This document shows, one piece after another, positions 7,545 to 15,328 of a stretch of DNA of 64,000 bases. Source of the stretch: CAZBRS01 sp964494475. Lineage in GTDB: Bacteria; Myxococcota_A; UBA9042; CAZBRS01. The DNA is taken from positions 18,651 to 82,650 of the forward strand of contig CAZBRS010000023.1 in NCBI GenBank assembly GCA_964494475.1, given 5' to 3'. The translations under genes were made by a program, and so were the position numbers. The first letter of the stretch is position 1, and every line of letters starts with the position of its first letter. Below the pieces are notes generated by a model that was not told the origin of the DNA, ran no database searches, and saw nothing but the letters and a program-made list of their open reading frames with translations.

Positions 7545-10500
7545 CTACGCCTCGACCAGCAACCGCGCGCGGCGCCGGAGCAGCGTGTACAGCACCGGGA
7601 TCAGCAGCAGCGTGAACACCGTCGACGCCGCCAGCCCACCCACGACCGCGCGCGCCAGGGGCACGTTCGACTCGCTGCCCTCGCCCACGCCGATGGCCAT
7701 GGGCAACAGGCCGAGCAGCGTGGTCAGCGTGGTCATGAGGATGGGCCGCAGGCGGGTGCGGCCGGCCTCGACGATCGCCTCGACGGCGGACAGCCCCTGC
7801 GCCTGCTGCACGTTCGCGAACTCGACCAGCAGGATGCCGTTCGACACCACGATGCCCACCATCATGATGACGCCCATGAACGCGTTGACCGACAGCGGCG
7901 TATCGGTGAGGTAGAGGGCCAGCACCACGCCGATCATGCCCATGGGCACCGAGAACATGACGATGAAGGGCTCGAGCAGCGAGCGGAACTGCGCGGCCAG
8001 GGCCATGTAGACGAGCATCAGGGCCAGGAGCAGCGCGGTGAACAGGCTCTTGAAGCTCTCGGCCTGCTGCGCGCGCTCGCCGCCCAGCCGGACCGTGAAG
8101 CCCCGGGGCAACTCGATCCCGTCGAGCTTCGCCTCGAGCTCGGCCGCCACGTCGCCGAGGGGCCGGTCCTTCACGTTGCCGGTGACGTGCACGACGCGCT
8201 CCTGGTACTTGCGGTCGATCTGGATGGGGCCCACCGACGGCGTCACCTTCGCCACGGTGCGCAACGGGAAGCGATCGTGGGCCTTGGTCGTGAGCGGCAG
8301 GTCCTCGAGGTCGGTCAGCGTGTCGCGGTCGGAGTCCTGCAGGCGCACCACCACCCAGTACTCGCGCCCCGTCACGGGGTCGGTGAAGACACCCGGCACG
8401 TTCACGTTGCCGGACACCGACGTGAGCACCGTCTGCGCCACCTCTCGCGTGGTGAGGCCGAGCCGGGTCGCCTTCTCGCGGTCGATGTCGATGCCGAGCT
8501 CGGGGTACGTGTCCTCGCGGCTCACGCGCACGTCGGTCGCGCCGTCGGTGGACTCCATGGCCGCCCGGACCTGCCGCGTGAGGTCGCGCGCCACCTCGAC
8601 GTCGTGGCCGAGGATCTCCACGTCGAGGGGGGCCTCGGCGCCGAAGTTCATGATGCGCTGCACGATGCCGCCCGTGTCGATGGTGACCTGCACCCCGGGC
8701 AGACGACCGGCCAGCTTCGCGCGCACGCGCTCGGAAGCCTCGCGATCAGTGAAGGGCCGAAGTTCGGGCGCCACCAGGCGCACGCGCACGTTGCCCGCGT
8801 GGGGGCCCGAGTTGCCTCCGAACATGGCGCCCATGCCCGCCTGGCGCACGCCGCAGTCGGCGAGCACCGCGACCAGGTTCTCGCGGCCCAGGGCCTCGAC
8901 CACCACGGCCTCGATCTCGTTGACCATCGCCGAGGTGGCCTCGACGCGCGTGCCCACCGGCGCCTTCACGCCCACGAAGAACTGCGACTCGTCGGTCTTG
9001 GGGAAGAACTCGGTGCCCAGCCGACCGAGCAGGTTCATCGACCCCGCGAACGCGGCGGCGATGACCACCAGGACCAGCAGGCGGTGACGCAGCACGGCCC
9101 GGAGGACGGCGGCATAGCCGGCATCGAGGGCCTCGAAGGCCAGGCGCCAGCGCGCCAGCGCGCGGTCACGCAGACGGGGCGAGTCGACGCGGTGGTCCCC
9201 CTCGGGGCGCACGAAGCGCAGCGTGAGCGGCGGAATGACCGCCATGGCCACGACGTACGAGGCCGCCAGCGCGAACACGATGGTGACGGTCAGGGGGATG
9301 AACAGCTGCTTCGAGATGCCCGTGAGAAAGACCACGGGGAAGAACACGGCGATGGTCGCGACGGTCGACGCCAGCACGGGCATGGCCACCTCGGCCGTGC
9401 CGTCGGCGGCGGCCTGCAGCGGCGACTTGCCCCGTGAGCGGTGCCGGAACACGTTCTCGAGCACGACGATCGAGTCGTCGACCAACCGCCCGACGCCGAG
9501 CGCCAGGCCGCCGAGGGTGAAGATGTTCAGGCTCTGGCCGCCCACGAAGTACAACAGGATGAACGTGGCCAGCATCGAGAGCGGGATCGACAACCCGATG
9601 ACCAGCGTGGAGCGGAGCGCGCGCAGGAAGAGTAGGATCACGAGCACCGCGAGCAGCGCGCCCATCAGCGCCTCGTTGACCAGGCTCTTGACCGAGTTGC
9701 GGATGTAGGTCGACTGGTCGAAGGTCGGGGTCAACTCCACGCCGGGCGGCAGGCCGTGAAGCTTCGGCAGCGACGCCAGCACGCGATCGACCACGTCGAC
9801 GGTGTTGGCGCCGGGCTGCTTGCGCACCCACAGGCCCACCCCGCTCTTCCCGTTCACGCGGAACAGGTTGGTCTGCTCCTCGGCGCCGTCGACCACCTCG
9901 GCCACGTCGCGCACGAAGACCGGGCTCGCCGGGTCCGCACCGAGCTTCACCACCAGGTCGCCGAAGCGCTCGACCTCGTCAATCTGCGTACGCGCGAACA
10001 CGTTGTAGTCGACCGGCCCCACGCGCAGGTTGCCGGAGGGCAGAAGGAAGTTCGCGTTCGAGAGGGCCCCGACCAGATCGCTGGCCGAGAGGTCACGCGC
10101 CTCGAGGGCGTCGCGATCGGCCAGCACCTGGATCTGGCGGACCGCCCCGCCCGTTACGGTGGCGTTCGACACGCCCGCCACGTGCTCGATCTGGGGCTGG
10201 ATGACGTTGTAGGCCAGGTCGTACAGGCCCCGGTCGTCGAGCCCTCCCCCTGAGAGCGTGAGCCCGACCACCGCGAAGTTCGTCATGTCCATCTTGATGA
10301 CGAACGGCGACTGCGCGCCCTGGGGCAGCGAGCTCATGATCTGCTGCACCTTCTGCACGCAATCGGAGGCGCCCACGTCGACGTTGGCCCCCCAGCCGAA
10401 GTAGGCCCGCACCGTGCCAATGCCCTGGCGCGACGAGCTCTCGATGTAGCTTATGTTCGGCACCGACGAGATGGCGCGCTCGAGGGGCATGGTGACCGAG

Positions 10501-10679
10501 GCCTCGATGTCGCGAGGCCCGGCGCCCGGGTAGACCACGCCCACGATCACCATGGGGATGGTGATGTTCGGGAAGAGGTCGACGGGGATGCGCTGCAGCG
10601 ACTGCACGCCCAACACGATCACGGCCAGGGCCGCCATGAGCACGGCCACCGGGTTCTTGAGCGCCGCGCGGGTCAGCAT
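7545..10679 (-). CDS. RND efflux transporter, inner-membrane pump (AcrB-like)
   Basis: Proton-driven exporter of the hydrophobe/amphiphile efflux family, working with an adaptor and a TolC-type channel. 1044 residues, the usual length. The N-terminus (ALKNPVAVLMAALAVIVLG, IPVDLFPNITIP, VVYPGAGPRDIEASVTMPLE) is typical. Two large periplasmic loops and twelve membrane segments are arranged as expected. In TM4, ALGVGRLVDDSIVVLENVF carries the paired Asp401-Asp402 that relay protons in AcrB (407/408). The C-terminal repeat shows FSVPMGMIGVVLALYLTD and RPILMTTLTTLLGLLP. The start lies 1 bp after the adaptor stop. The substrate is unknown. Confidence 0.92.
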   Translation of the reverse strand: MLTRAALKNPVAVLMAALAVIVLGVQSLQRIPVDLFPNITIPMVIVGVVYPGAGPRDIEASVTMPLERAISSVPNISYIESSSRQGIGTVRAYFGWGANVDVGASDCVQKVQQIMSSLPQGAQSPFVIKMDMTNFAVVGLTLSGGGLDDRGLYDLAYNVIQPQIEHVAGVSNATVTGGAVRQIQVLADRDALEARDLSASDLVGALSNANFLLPSGNLRVGPVDYNVFARTQIDEVERFGDLVVKLGADPASPVFVRDVAEVVDGAEEQTNLFRVNGKSGVGLWVRKQPGANTVDVVDRVLASLPKLHGLPPGVELTPTFDQSTYIRNSVKSLVNEALMGALLAVLVILLFLRALRSTLVIGLSIPLSMLATFILLYFVGGQSLNIFTLGGLALGVGRLVDDSIVVLENVFRHRSRGKSPLQAAADGTAEVAMPVLASTVATIAVFFPVVFLTGISKQLFIPLTVTIVFALAASYVVAMAVIPPLTLRFVRPEGDHRVDSPRLRDRALARWRLAFEALDAGYAAVLRAVLRHRLLVLVVIAAAFAGSMNLLGRLGTEFFPKTDESQFFVGVKAPVGTRVEATSAMVNEIEAVVVEALGRENLVAVLADCGVRQAGMGAMFGGNSGPHAGNVRVRLVAPELRPFTDREASERVRAKLAGRLPGVQVTIDTGGIVQRIMNFGAEAPLDVEILGHDVEVARDLTRQVRAAMESTDGATDVRVSREDTYPELGIDIDREKATRLGLTTREVAQTVLTSVSGNVNVPGVFTDPVTGREYWVVVRLQDSDRDTLTDLEDLPLTTKAHDRFPLRTVAKVTPSVGPIQIDRKYQERVVHVTGNVKDRPLGDVAAELEAKLDGIELPRGFTVRLGGERAQQAESFKSLFTALLLALMLVYMALAAQFRSLLEPFIVMFSVPMGMIGVVLALYLTDTPLSVNAFMGVIMMVGIVVSNGILLVEFANVQQAQGLSAVEAIVEAGRTRLRPILMTTLTTLLGLLPMAIGVGEGSESNVPLARAVVGGLAASTVFTLLLIPVLYTLLRRRARLLVEA

Positions 10680-10680
10680 G

Positions 10681-11763
10681 CTACTTCGGGCCTCCGACCG
10701 CCTTGACCTCGGCCCCGTCGCTCACGAGCTCGCGTCCCGCCACGATCAACACGTCGCCGTCGGCCAGCCCGCCGAGGACCTCGACGCGCCCGTCCGGGAG
10801 CGTACGCCCGAGCTCGAGGACGACGGCGACCGCCCGGTCGTCGCGCACCACGAACGCGCCTCCGTTGCCATCGTGGCGGGTCACCGCGGAAGGCGGCGCG
10901 AGGATCGCGGCCTCGACCCGATCGATCCGCAACGTGGCGCGACCGAACATGCCCGGCCGGAGCGCTCCTTCGGGGTTGTCGACGCCGATCTCGACCGGCA
11001 ACGTGCGCGTGGACGTTTCGAGCGCTGGAGCGAGGCGCGTGATGGCCCCGGCGAACGAGCGCCCGGCGAACCCCTCGACCGCCAACTCGACGGCCGCCCC
11101 GACCGCCAGCCGCGGCACGTCGGGTTGGGGCACCGACGCCTCGGCCTTCAGGCGGACCACCTCGCCCACTTCGAAGAGCGCCGGTCCCTGGGGCCCCACC
11201 AGGGTGCCCACCTCGACCCGCCGCTCCAGCACCACGCCGTCGAAAGGCGCGACGATCTCGGTGTAGCCGAGGTTCGTGCGCGTCATCTCGAGCTCGGCGC
11301 GAGCCGCCGCCACCTGGGCGTCAGCTACCTGCAGGGCCGTCGTCGCCGCGTCGAGCTCGGCCCGGGCGATGTACTCGCCCTGGCTCAGCGCCTGCGCGCG
11401 ACGCAGGGTGTCGTCGGCCTGCTTGCGCGCGGCCAGGGAGGCCGTCAGGCGCGCCGCCGATTGGGTCTGCTGCTCGGTGAGCACGCCCCGCTCGACCAGC
11501 GCGAGGCGTTGGCCCTTCGTGACCGGGTCGCCGCGCTCGGCCTCCCAGGCCAGCACGTAGCCCGAGGCGCGAGAGAGCACGCCCGCCTTCTGCCAGGGCG
11601 CCAACGTCACCAGATACGAGCGCGTGACATCGACGCTCTCGCGCTCCACGACCCAGGTCTTCACCTGCCGGACGCGCTTGGCCGGTGGCCCCGGGGGCGC
11701 CTTCTCGGCCGCACACCCGACCGCCAGCACCGCGAGCGCCCAGAACGACCACCACGTCCTCAT
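10681..11763 (-). CDS. RND efflux periplasmic adaptor lipoprotein (HlyD/AcrA-like)
   Basis: Links the inner-membrane pump to the outer-membrane channel. 360 residues from the ATG at 11763, which has GGAGGGG upstream and overlaps the TolC-like gene's TGA (ATGA). The frame is open further upstream, but that part is a shadow of the TolC gene. The signal ends in a lipobox (LAVGC, Cys17). Then comes a lipoyl-like half (RASGYVLAWEAERGDPVTKGQRLALVE), an alpha-helical hairpin (~residues 95-155, rich in Ala, Gln and Arg), the second lipoyl half (APFDGVVLERRVEVGTLVGPQGPALFEV), a beta-barrel, and a membrane-proximal domain ending GADGDVLIV-like (LADGDVLIVAG). The order tolC-adaptor-pump is a complete tripartite set. 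Confidence 0.9.
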   Translation of the reverse strand: MRTWWSFWALAVLAVGCAAEKAPPGPPAKRVRQVKTWVVERESVDVTRSYLVTLAPWQKAGVLSRASGYVLAWEAERGDPVTKGQRLALVERGVLTEQQTQSAARLTASLAARKQADDTLRRAQALSQGEYIARAELDAATTALQVADAQVAAARAELEMTRTNLGYTEIVAPFDGVVLERRVEVGTLVGPQGPALFEVGEVVRLKAEASVPQPDVPRLAVGAAVELAVEGFAGRSFAGAITRLAPALETSTRTLPVEIGVDNPEGALRPGMFGRATLRIDRVEAAILAPPSAVTRHDGNGGAFVVRDDRAVAVVLELGRTLPDGRVEVLGGLADGDVLIVAGRELVSDGAEVKAVGGPK

Positions 11764-13127
11764 CGAAGCCCCTCCTCCGCTGCCGCAGCGCAGGCGCCCA
11801 TCGAACGGCGCCAGGCCGCCCTGGCCGTCGCCACGTCGAGCCGCGCCCTCACCAGGGCGGCCTCGGCGTTGGCCGAGGCCGCCTGCGCGTCGAGCAGCTC
11901 GACGTAATTCCCCGAGCCAGCCTGGTAACGCCCCTGGGCCAGATGCAGAGCCTCTCTCGCGGCCGCGAGAGCCGCCCGGACCGGCGTGAGGCGCGCGCGC
12001 GCGTCGCGCAGCCGCGCTGCCGCCTGCAGCACCTCGGCGCGCAGGGCCACGTCGGTGCCATCGAGGGTGGCCCGGAGGCCCGTGGCCAGCGCGCGCGCTT
12101 CGCGGACCTGGTGCCGCGTGGGCAGCACCGCGAGCAACGGCACGGTCAGCGTCAGGCCGGCCGCCCAGTTCCAGTAGCGCCACTCCGACAGGCTCGTGCC
12201 CACGTCGGTGAACGAGGCCGACAGCGCCAGCGTGGGCAGCAGATTGGCGCGCAGCGTGCGCACCACCGCTTCCTGGCCCTCGATGCGCGCCAGCAGCGCC
12301 TGGCGCTCGGGCCGCGCGCCCAGCGCCTGGGCCATCGTCGCCTCGTCCGCGACCCCGGACGAGGGCGCGGTCCCGTCCTCCGCCTCGGAGGGCTCGGGCG
12401 GCCAGACGACCGCGACCTCGAACCACTCGCGCGCGCCCATGGCCGCCAGCAACCCGACGCGGGCCACCGTCGCGTCGTCGCGCGCGCCGAGGAGCGCGGC
12501 CTCGGCGCTCTGGAAGTCGGCCTCGGTGCGCAACACGTCGATCTTGGGCCGCGAGCCCGCCGCGAAGAACGAGCGAGCGCGTTCGGCGTGCACCCGGGCC
12601 TGGTCGCGGGCACGCTCGGCCACTCCCACCATCTCATCGGCCGCGAGCACGCCGTGGTAGCGCCCCACGACCTCGTGGCACACGGCCAACCGCCGGACGG
12701 TGAGTTCGGCGTCGGCGGCCGCGGCCGACGCCTCGGCCTGGTCGTTGACCCCGGCCGTGCGACCGAAGTCGTACACGGGCTGGGCCAGGCTCAGCGAGAA
12801 GTTGTAGGCGTTGTACGACGTGCCCGTGGGATCGGCCAGCGTGAACGACGCGGGCAGGAACCCAGGTCGCGGCGAGGTGTTGCCGGTCTGGCGCGCGTAC
12901 GAGACCGCCGCCGAGAGGGAGGGCAGGTACGCGGCCTCGGCCACCCCCCGACGCGCGTCCGTCGCGTCGACCGCCGAAGCGCCGACCCGCACGGCCGCCG
13001 CGTCACGCAGCGCGATCGCCACGGCCTCGTCGAGCGTGAGCACGCGGGGCTCGGCCGCGGCCTCGCCCGCGAGGCATGCCAACGCCACGAGCAGCCGCAG
13101 CAGGACAGGTTTCGAGACACCAACCAT
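11760..13127 (-). CDS. TolC-family outer-membrane efflux protein (system 1)
   Basis: Outer-membrane channel of a tripartite efflux system. 455 residues with a signal peptide (LLRLLVALACLAGEAAA) and the usual start LTLDEAVAIALRDAAAVRVG. There are two internally repeated coiled-coil/beta halves; the second opens near residue 225 (EATMAQALGARPERQALLARIEG). The C-terminal helical stretch ends LARVRARLDVATARAAWRR-like (ALVRARLDVATARAAWRRSM). The ribosome site GGAGG lies 10 bp before the ATG. First gene of the minus-strand operon; its stop overlaps the adaptor start by 4 bp. TGTAAT at 13160-13165 (read leftward) could be its -10, but no good -35 is seen. Confidence 0.9.
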   Translation of the reverse strand: MVGVSKPVLLRLLVALACLAGEAAAEPRVLTLDEAVAIALRDAAAVRVGASAVDATDARRGVAEAAYLPSLSAAVSYARQTGNTSPRPGFLPASFTLADPTGTSYNAYNFSLSLAQPVYDFGRTAGVNDQAEASAAAADAELTVRRLAVCHEVVGRYHGVLAADEMVGVAERARDQARVHAERARSFFAAGSRPKIDVLRTEADFQSAEAALLGARDDATVARVGLLAAMGAREWFEVAVVWPPEPSEAEDGTAPSSGVADEATMAQALGARPERQALLARIEGQEAVVRTLRANLLPTLALSASFTDVGTSLSEWRYWNWAAGLTLTVPLLAVLPTRHQVREARALATGLRATLDGTDVALRAEVLQAAARLRDARARLTPVRAALAAAREALHLAQGRYQAGSGNYVELLDAQAASANAEAALVRARLDVATARAAWRRSMGACAAAAEEGLR

Positions 13128-13209
13128 CGGGAGCGCCTCCGGAGCGCCGTCCGGGGGACATTACACCAAAGGAGCCCGAGCGTCGACGGGCCGACGCAGG
13201 AACTGGCCC

Positions 13210-13238
13210 TTCCCGTCGGCCGACCATGGGCGTAGAAT
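13210..13238 (+). promoter_or_regulatory. Possible promoter with embedded palindrome
   Basis: TTCCCG (13210-13215, weak -35), 17 bp and TAGAAT (13233-13238, 5/6 -10) precede the small membrane protein gene by about 22 bp. The spacer contains the perfect palindrome GTCGGCCGAC (13215-13224), a possible operator in the intergenic region shared with the divergent efflux operon. Confidence 0.35.
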
Positions 13239-13259
13239 CAACGCGTTACCGGAGGATCG

Positions 13260-13778
13260 ATGGGTCTGCTGTACGCTGCTCTCCTCACCGCCCTGCTCGT
13301 CGGCGTCCCGATCCTCTGGATCCGGTACAAGCTTCGCGGGCCGCGCGCCCGGATGCCGCGGGGGTTCACGGGGCTGGTCCGCTTCCGCTCCAGATCCTCG
13401 GGCCCCAAGGAGTTGGCCGACGAGCTCGCCCGCCGGCTCCGCGCCCTCGACGCGCCCCACGTGGTGAGCTGCGGCCTTGCGGGCCCGCCGGGGCCCATCC
13501 GCGTGGCCGTCGAATACCGCCGCGACCGCAACGTCTCGGGCCTGCGCTTCGCCGTCATCGTGCGGCGGGGCAAGGACGCCCGCGACGCCATCGAGCTCGA
13601 GGTCCGCGGCTCGAGCGCGCGCCTGTTCGGCATGCCCCGCGAGGCCAGCCGGCAGGTGCTGGAGGCCCTCGCGCGGGCGCTCTCGGGGTGGGTCCCCGAC
13701 CCGCAGTGGTCGGCCGACGGACGAACGTGGAGAGAACGAGCCTCCCCCGATGTAACGCCCGGGCATCACCAGGGATAG
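13260..13778 (+). CDS. Small membrane-anchored protein of unknown function
   Basis: 172 residues; the ATG follows an excellent GGAGG ribosome site (6 bp away). One N-terminal membrane segment (~residues 3-21, LYAALLTALLVGVPILWI) is followed by a basic linker and a soluble alpha/beta part of ~130 residues. That part has one Cys and an acidic/basic helix pattern (PKELADELARRLRALD). I recognise no domain. It sits between two RND systems and is divergent from the first; the second starts 91 bp downstream behind its own promoter, so a link to either system is uncertain. The strong translation signal and codon use like its neighbours argue that it is a real gene. Confidence 0.65.
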   Translation: MGLLYAALLTALLVGVPILWIRYKLRGPRARMPRGFTGLVRFRSRSSGPKELADELARRLRALDAPHVVSCGLAGPPGPIRVAVEYRRDRNVSGLRFAVIVRRGKDARDAIELEVRGSSARLFGMPREASRQVLEALARALSGWVPDPQWSADGRTWRERASPDVTPGHHQG

Positions 13779-13783
13779 GCTTC

Positions 13784-13795
13784 GACCGATCGGTC
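13784..13795. promoter_or_regulatory. TetR-type palindromic operator candidate
   Basis: GACCGATCGGTC is a perfect 12-bp palindrome 9 bp before the -35 box of the second RND operon. Its sequence is of the kind bound by many TetR-family efflux repressors. No TetR gene lies in the window. Confidence 0.45.
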
Positions 13796-13803
13796 ATTTC
13801 CGG

Positions 13804-13832
13804 TCGACAACGGTGCGCCGCGGCACTACATT
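13804..13832 (+). promoter_or_regulatory. Predicted sigma-70-type promoter of RND operon 2
   Basis: TCGACA (13804-13809, 5/6), a 17-bp spacer and TACATT (13827-13832, 4/6) precede the GTG start of the second TolC-like gene by 37 bp. Confidence 0.5.
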
Positions 13833-13869
13833 CGCCGCGAGCGCGTGAACCCTCGCTGGAGATCGACGC

Positions 13870-15177
13870 GTGAAACGGACCCTGCTCCCGCTGCTCCTCG
13901 CGCTGGCCGTGGCGACCACGGCCCGAGCCGAGACGCTCTCGCTCGACGAGGCCCTCCGGCTGGCCGATACGAACGCGTTGAGCCTCGTCCAGGCCCGCCT
14001 CGACGGACAGAAGGCCGGCTACGACTACCGTGCGGCGCTCGGCGACTTCGGTCCCAAGCTGCAGACCAGCCTGCAATACCAGCGCTGGGACAAGGAGCTG
14101 CGCTTCACCCTCGACCTGCCCCCCGAGGTGGCCGCTCTGGCCGGCGACCTGGGTGACAGCGTCATCCGCAAGCAACACACCTACACCTGGGGCGTCACGG
14201 TGCTGCAGCCCCTCACCCCCCTGTGGACGGTGTGGCACGCCGCGCGCATCGCCGACCTGAACCTCGACGGTACGAACCTGGCCGAGGTCGTCGAGCAGCG
14301 GCGCGTGCGCCTCGCCGTGCACGAGACCTGGTTCGGCGTGCTCGGCGCCGCGCGCGAGGCCGCGGTGCTCGCCAAGATGGAGCAGACCGTCGAGGGCCAC
14401 CGCAAGCGCACCGCCGACTTCGTGGAGGCGGGCCTGCTGCAGCGGGCCGACCTGCTGCGGGTCGAGGTGCAACTCGAGCAGGTACGCCAGGGCCGGGCGC
14501 TGGCCGAGACCGGCAGCGACATCGGTCGAGAGCAACTCGCCCTGCTGCTCGGCCGCCCCGTCGGTCCTGACGTCGCGTTGATCGAGCCGCCCGTGCCCGA
14601 GCCCACGACCTGGTCCATCGAGGCCGCAGCCGAAGAAGCGCTGGCCAACCGCCACGAACTGCAGCGCGCCGAATTGGCCGTGCGCATGGCGCGCCTCGGC
14701 CGATCGCTCCGGCTGATCGACTTCGCGCCCAGCGTCTCGGCGCTGTTCAACTACAGCCGCGCCACGGCCAGCAGCTTCGGCGCCCCCGACCAGTGGTTCG
14801 TGGGCCTGAACGCCGAGTGGACGCTCTGGGAGTGGGGCAAGAGCTACCACGGCCTGCGCGCCAACGGCGTCGACGTGCTGAAGGCCGAGACCGCGGTGAA
14901 GCAGCTCACCGAGGCCGTGCGCCTCGAGGTGCGCGCCGCGTGGCTCGGCGCCCGCACGTCCCACGGCAACATTGCGCGCACCGAGCGCGCCGTCCAGCAG
15001 GCCCGCGAGGCCCTGAGGCTGCAGCTCGCGCGCTTCGAACAACGCCTGGCCCCCACCACCGACGTGCTCGACGCCGAGTCCGTGGTGCTGCAGGCCGAGA
15101 AGGATCACGCCGGCGCGATCTACGGCTACGCCCTGGCCCGCGCGCGGCTCCTCGACGCGATGGGGAAGACACCATGA
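13870..15177 (+). CDS. TolC-family outer-membrane efflux protein (system 2)
   Basis: 435 residues from a GTG start; MKRTLLPLLLALAVATTARA is a clear signal peptide. The mature start (ETLSLDEALRLADTNALSLV) and long helical hairpins (EVVEQRRVRLAVHETWFGVLGAA; TERAVQQAREALRLQLARF) are typical of the family. The final segment, TDVLDAESVVLQAEKDHAGA, is the usual end of the second coiled coil. It is not closely similar to the system 1 channel at 11760. The TGA stop overlaps the adaptor's ATG (ATGA) once the assembly gap is collapsed. The last 24 bases are repeated after the gap (15309-15332) as part of the duplicated contig end. Confidence 0.9.
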   Translation: MKRTLLPLLLALAVATTARAETLSLDEALRLADTNALSLVQARLDGQKAGYDYRAALGDFGPKLQTSLQYQRWDKELRFTLDLPPEVAALAGDLGDSVIRKQHTYTWGVTVLQPLTPLWTVWHAARIADLNLDGTNLAEVVEQRRVRLAVHETWFGVLGAAREAAVLAKMEQTVEGHRKRTADFVEAGLLQRADLLRVEVQLEQVRQGRALAETGSDIGREQLALLLGRPVGPDVALIEPPVPEPTTWSIEAAAEEALANRHELQRAELAVRMARLGRSLRLIDFAPSVSALFNYSRATASSFGAPDQWFVGLNAEWTLWEWGKSYHGLRANGVDVLKAETAVKQLTEAVRLEVRAAWLGARTSHGNIARTERAVQQAREALRLQLARFEQRLAPTTDVLDAESVVLQAEKDHAGAIYGYALARARLLDAMGKTP

Positions 15178-15208
15178 ACGTCCTGGCCCTCACCCCCCGC
15201 CCCTCTCC
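15154..15208 (+). repeat. 55-bp contig-end duplicate, left copy
   Basis: Identical over all 55 bases to 15309-15363 on the other side of the N run. This is the pattern left when two contigs overlapping by a k-mer of 55 are scaffolded with a fixed 100-N spacer instead of being merged. Confidence 0.9.
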
Positions 15209-15308
15209 NNNNNNNNNNNNNNNNNNNNNNNNNNNNNNNNNNNNNNNNNNNNNNNNNNNNNNNNNNNNNNNNNNNNNNNNNNNNNNNNNNNNNNNNNNNN
15301 NNNNNNNN
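15209..15308. other. Assembly gap of 100 N
   Basis: Exactly 100 N. Because the flanks are the same 55 bp, the true distance may be negative (overlap), so no real sequence need be missing. The short GC-rich repeat in the flank could have caused the break. Confidence 0.97.
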
Positions 15309-15328
15309 GACGCGATGGGGAAGACACC

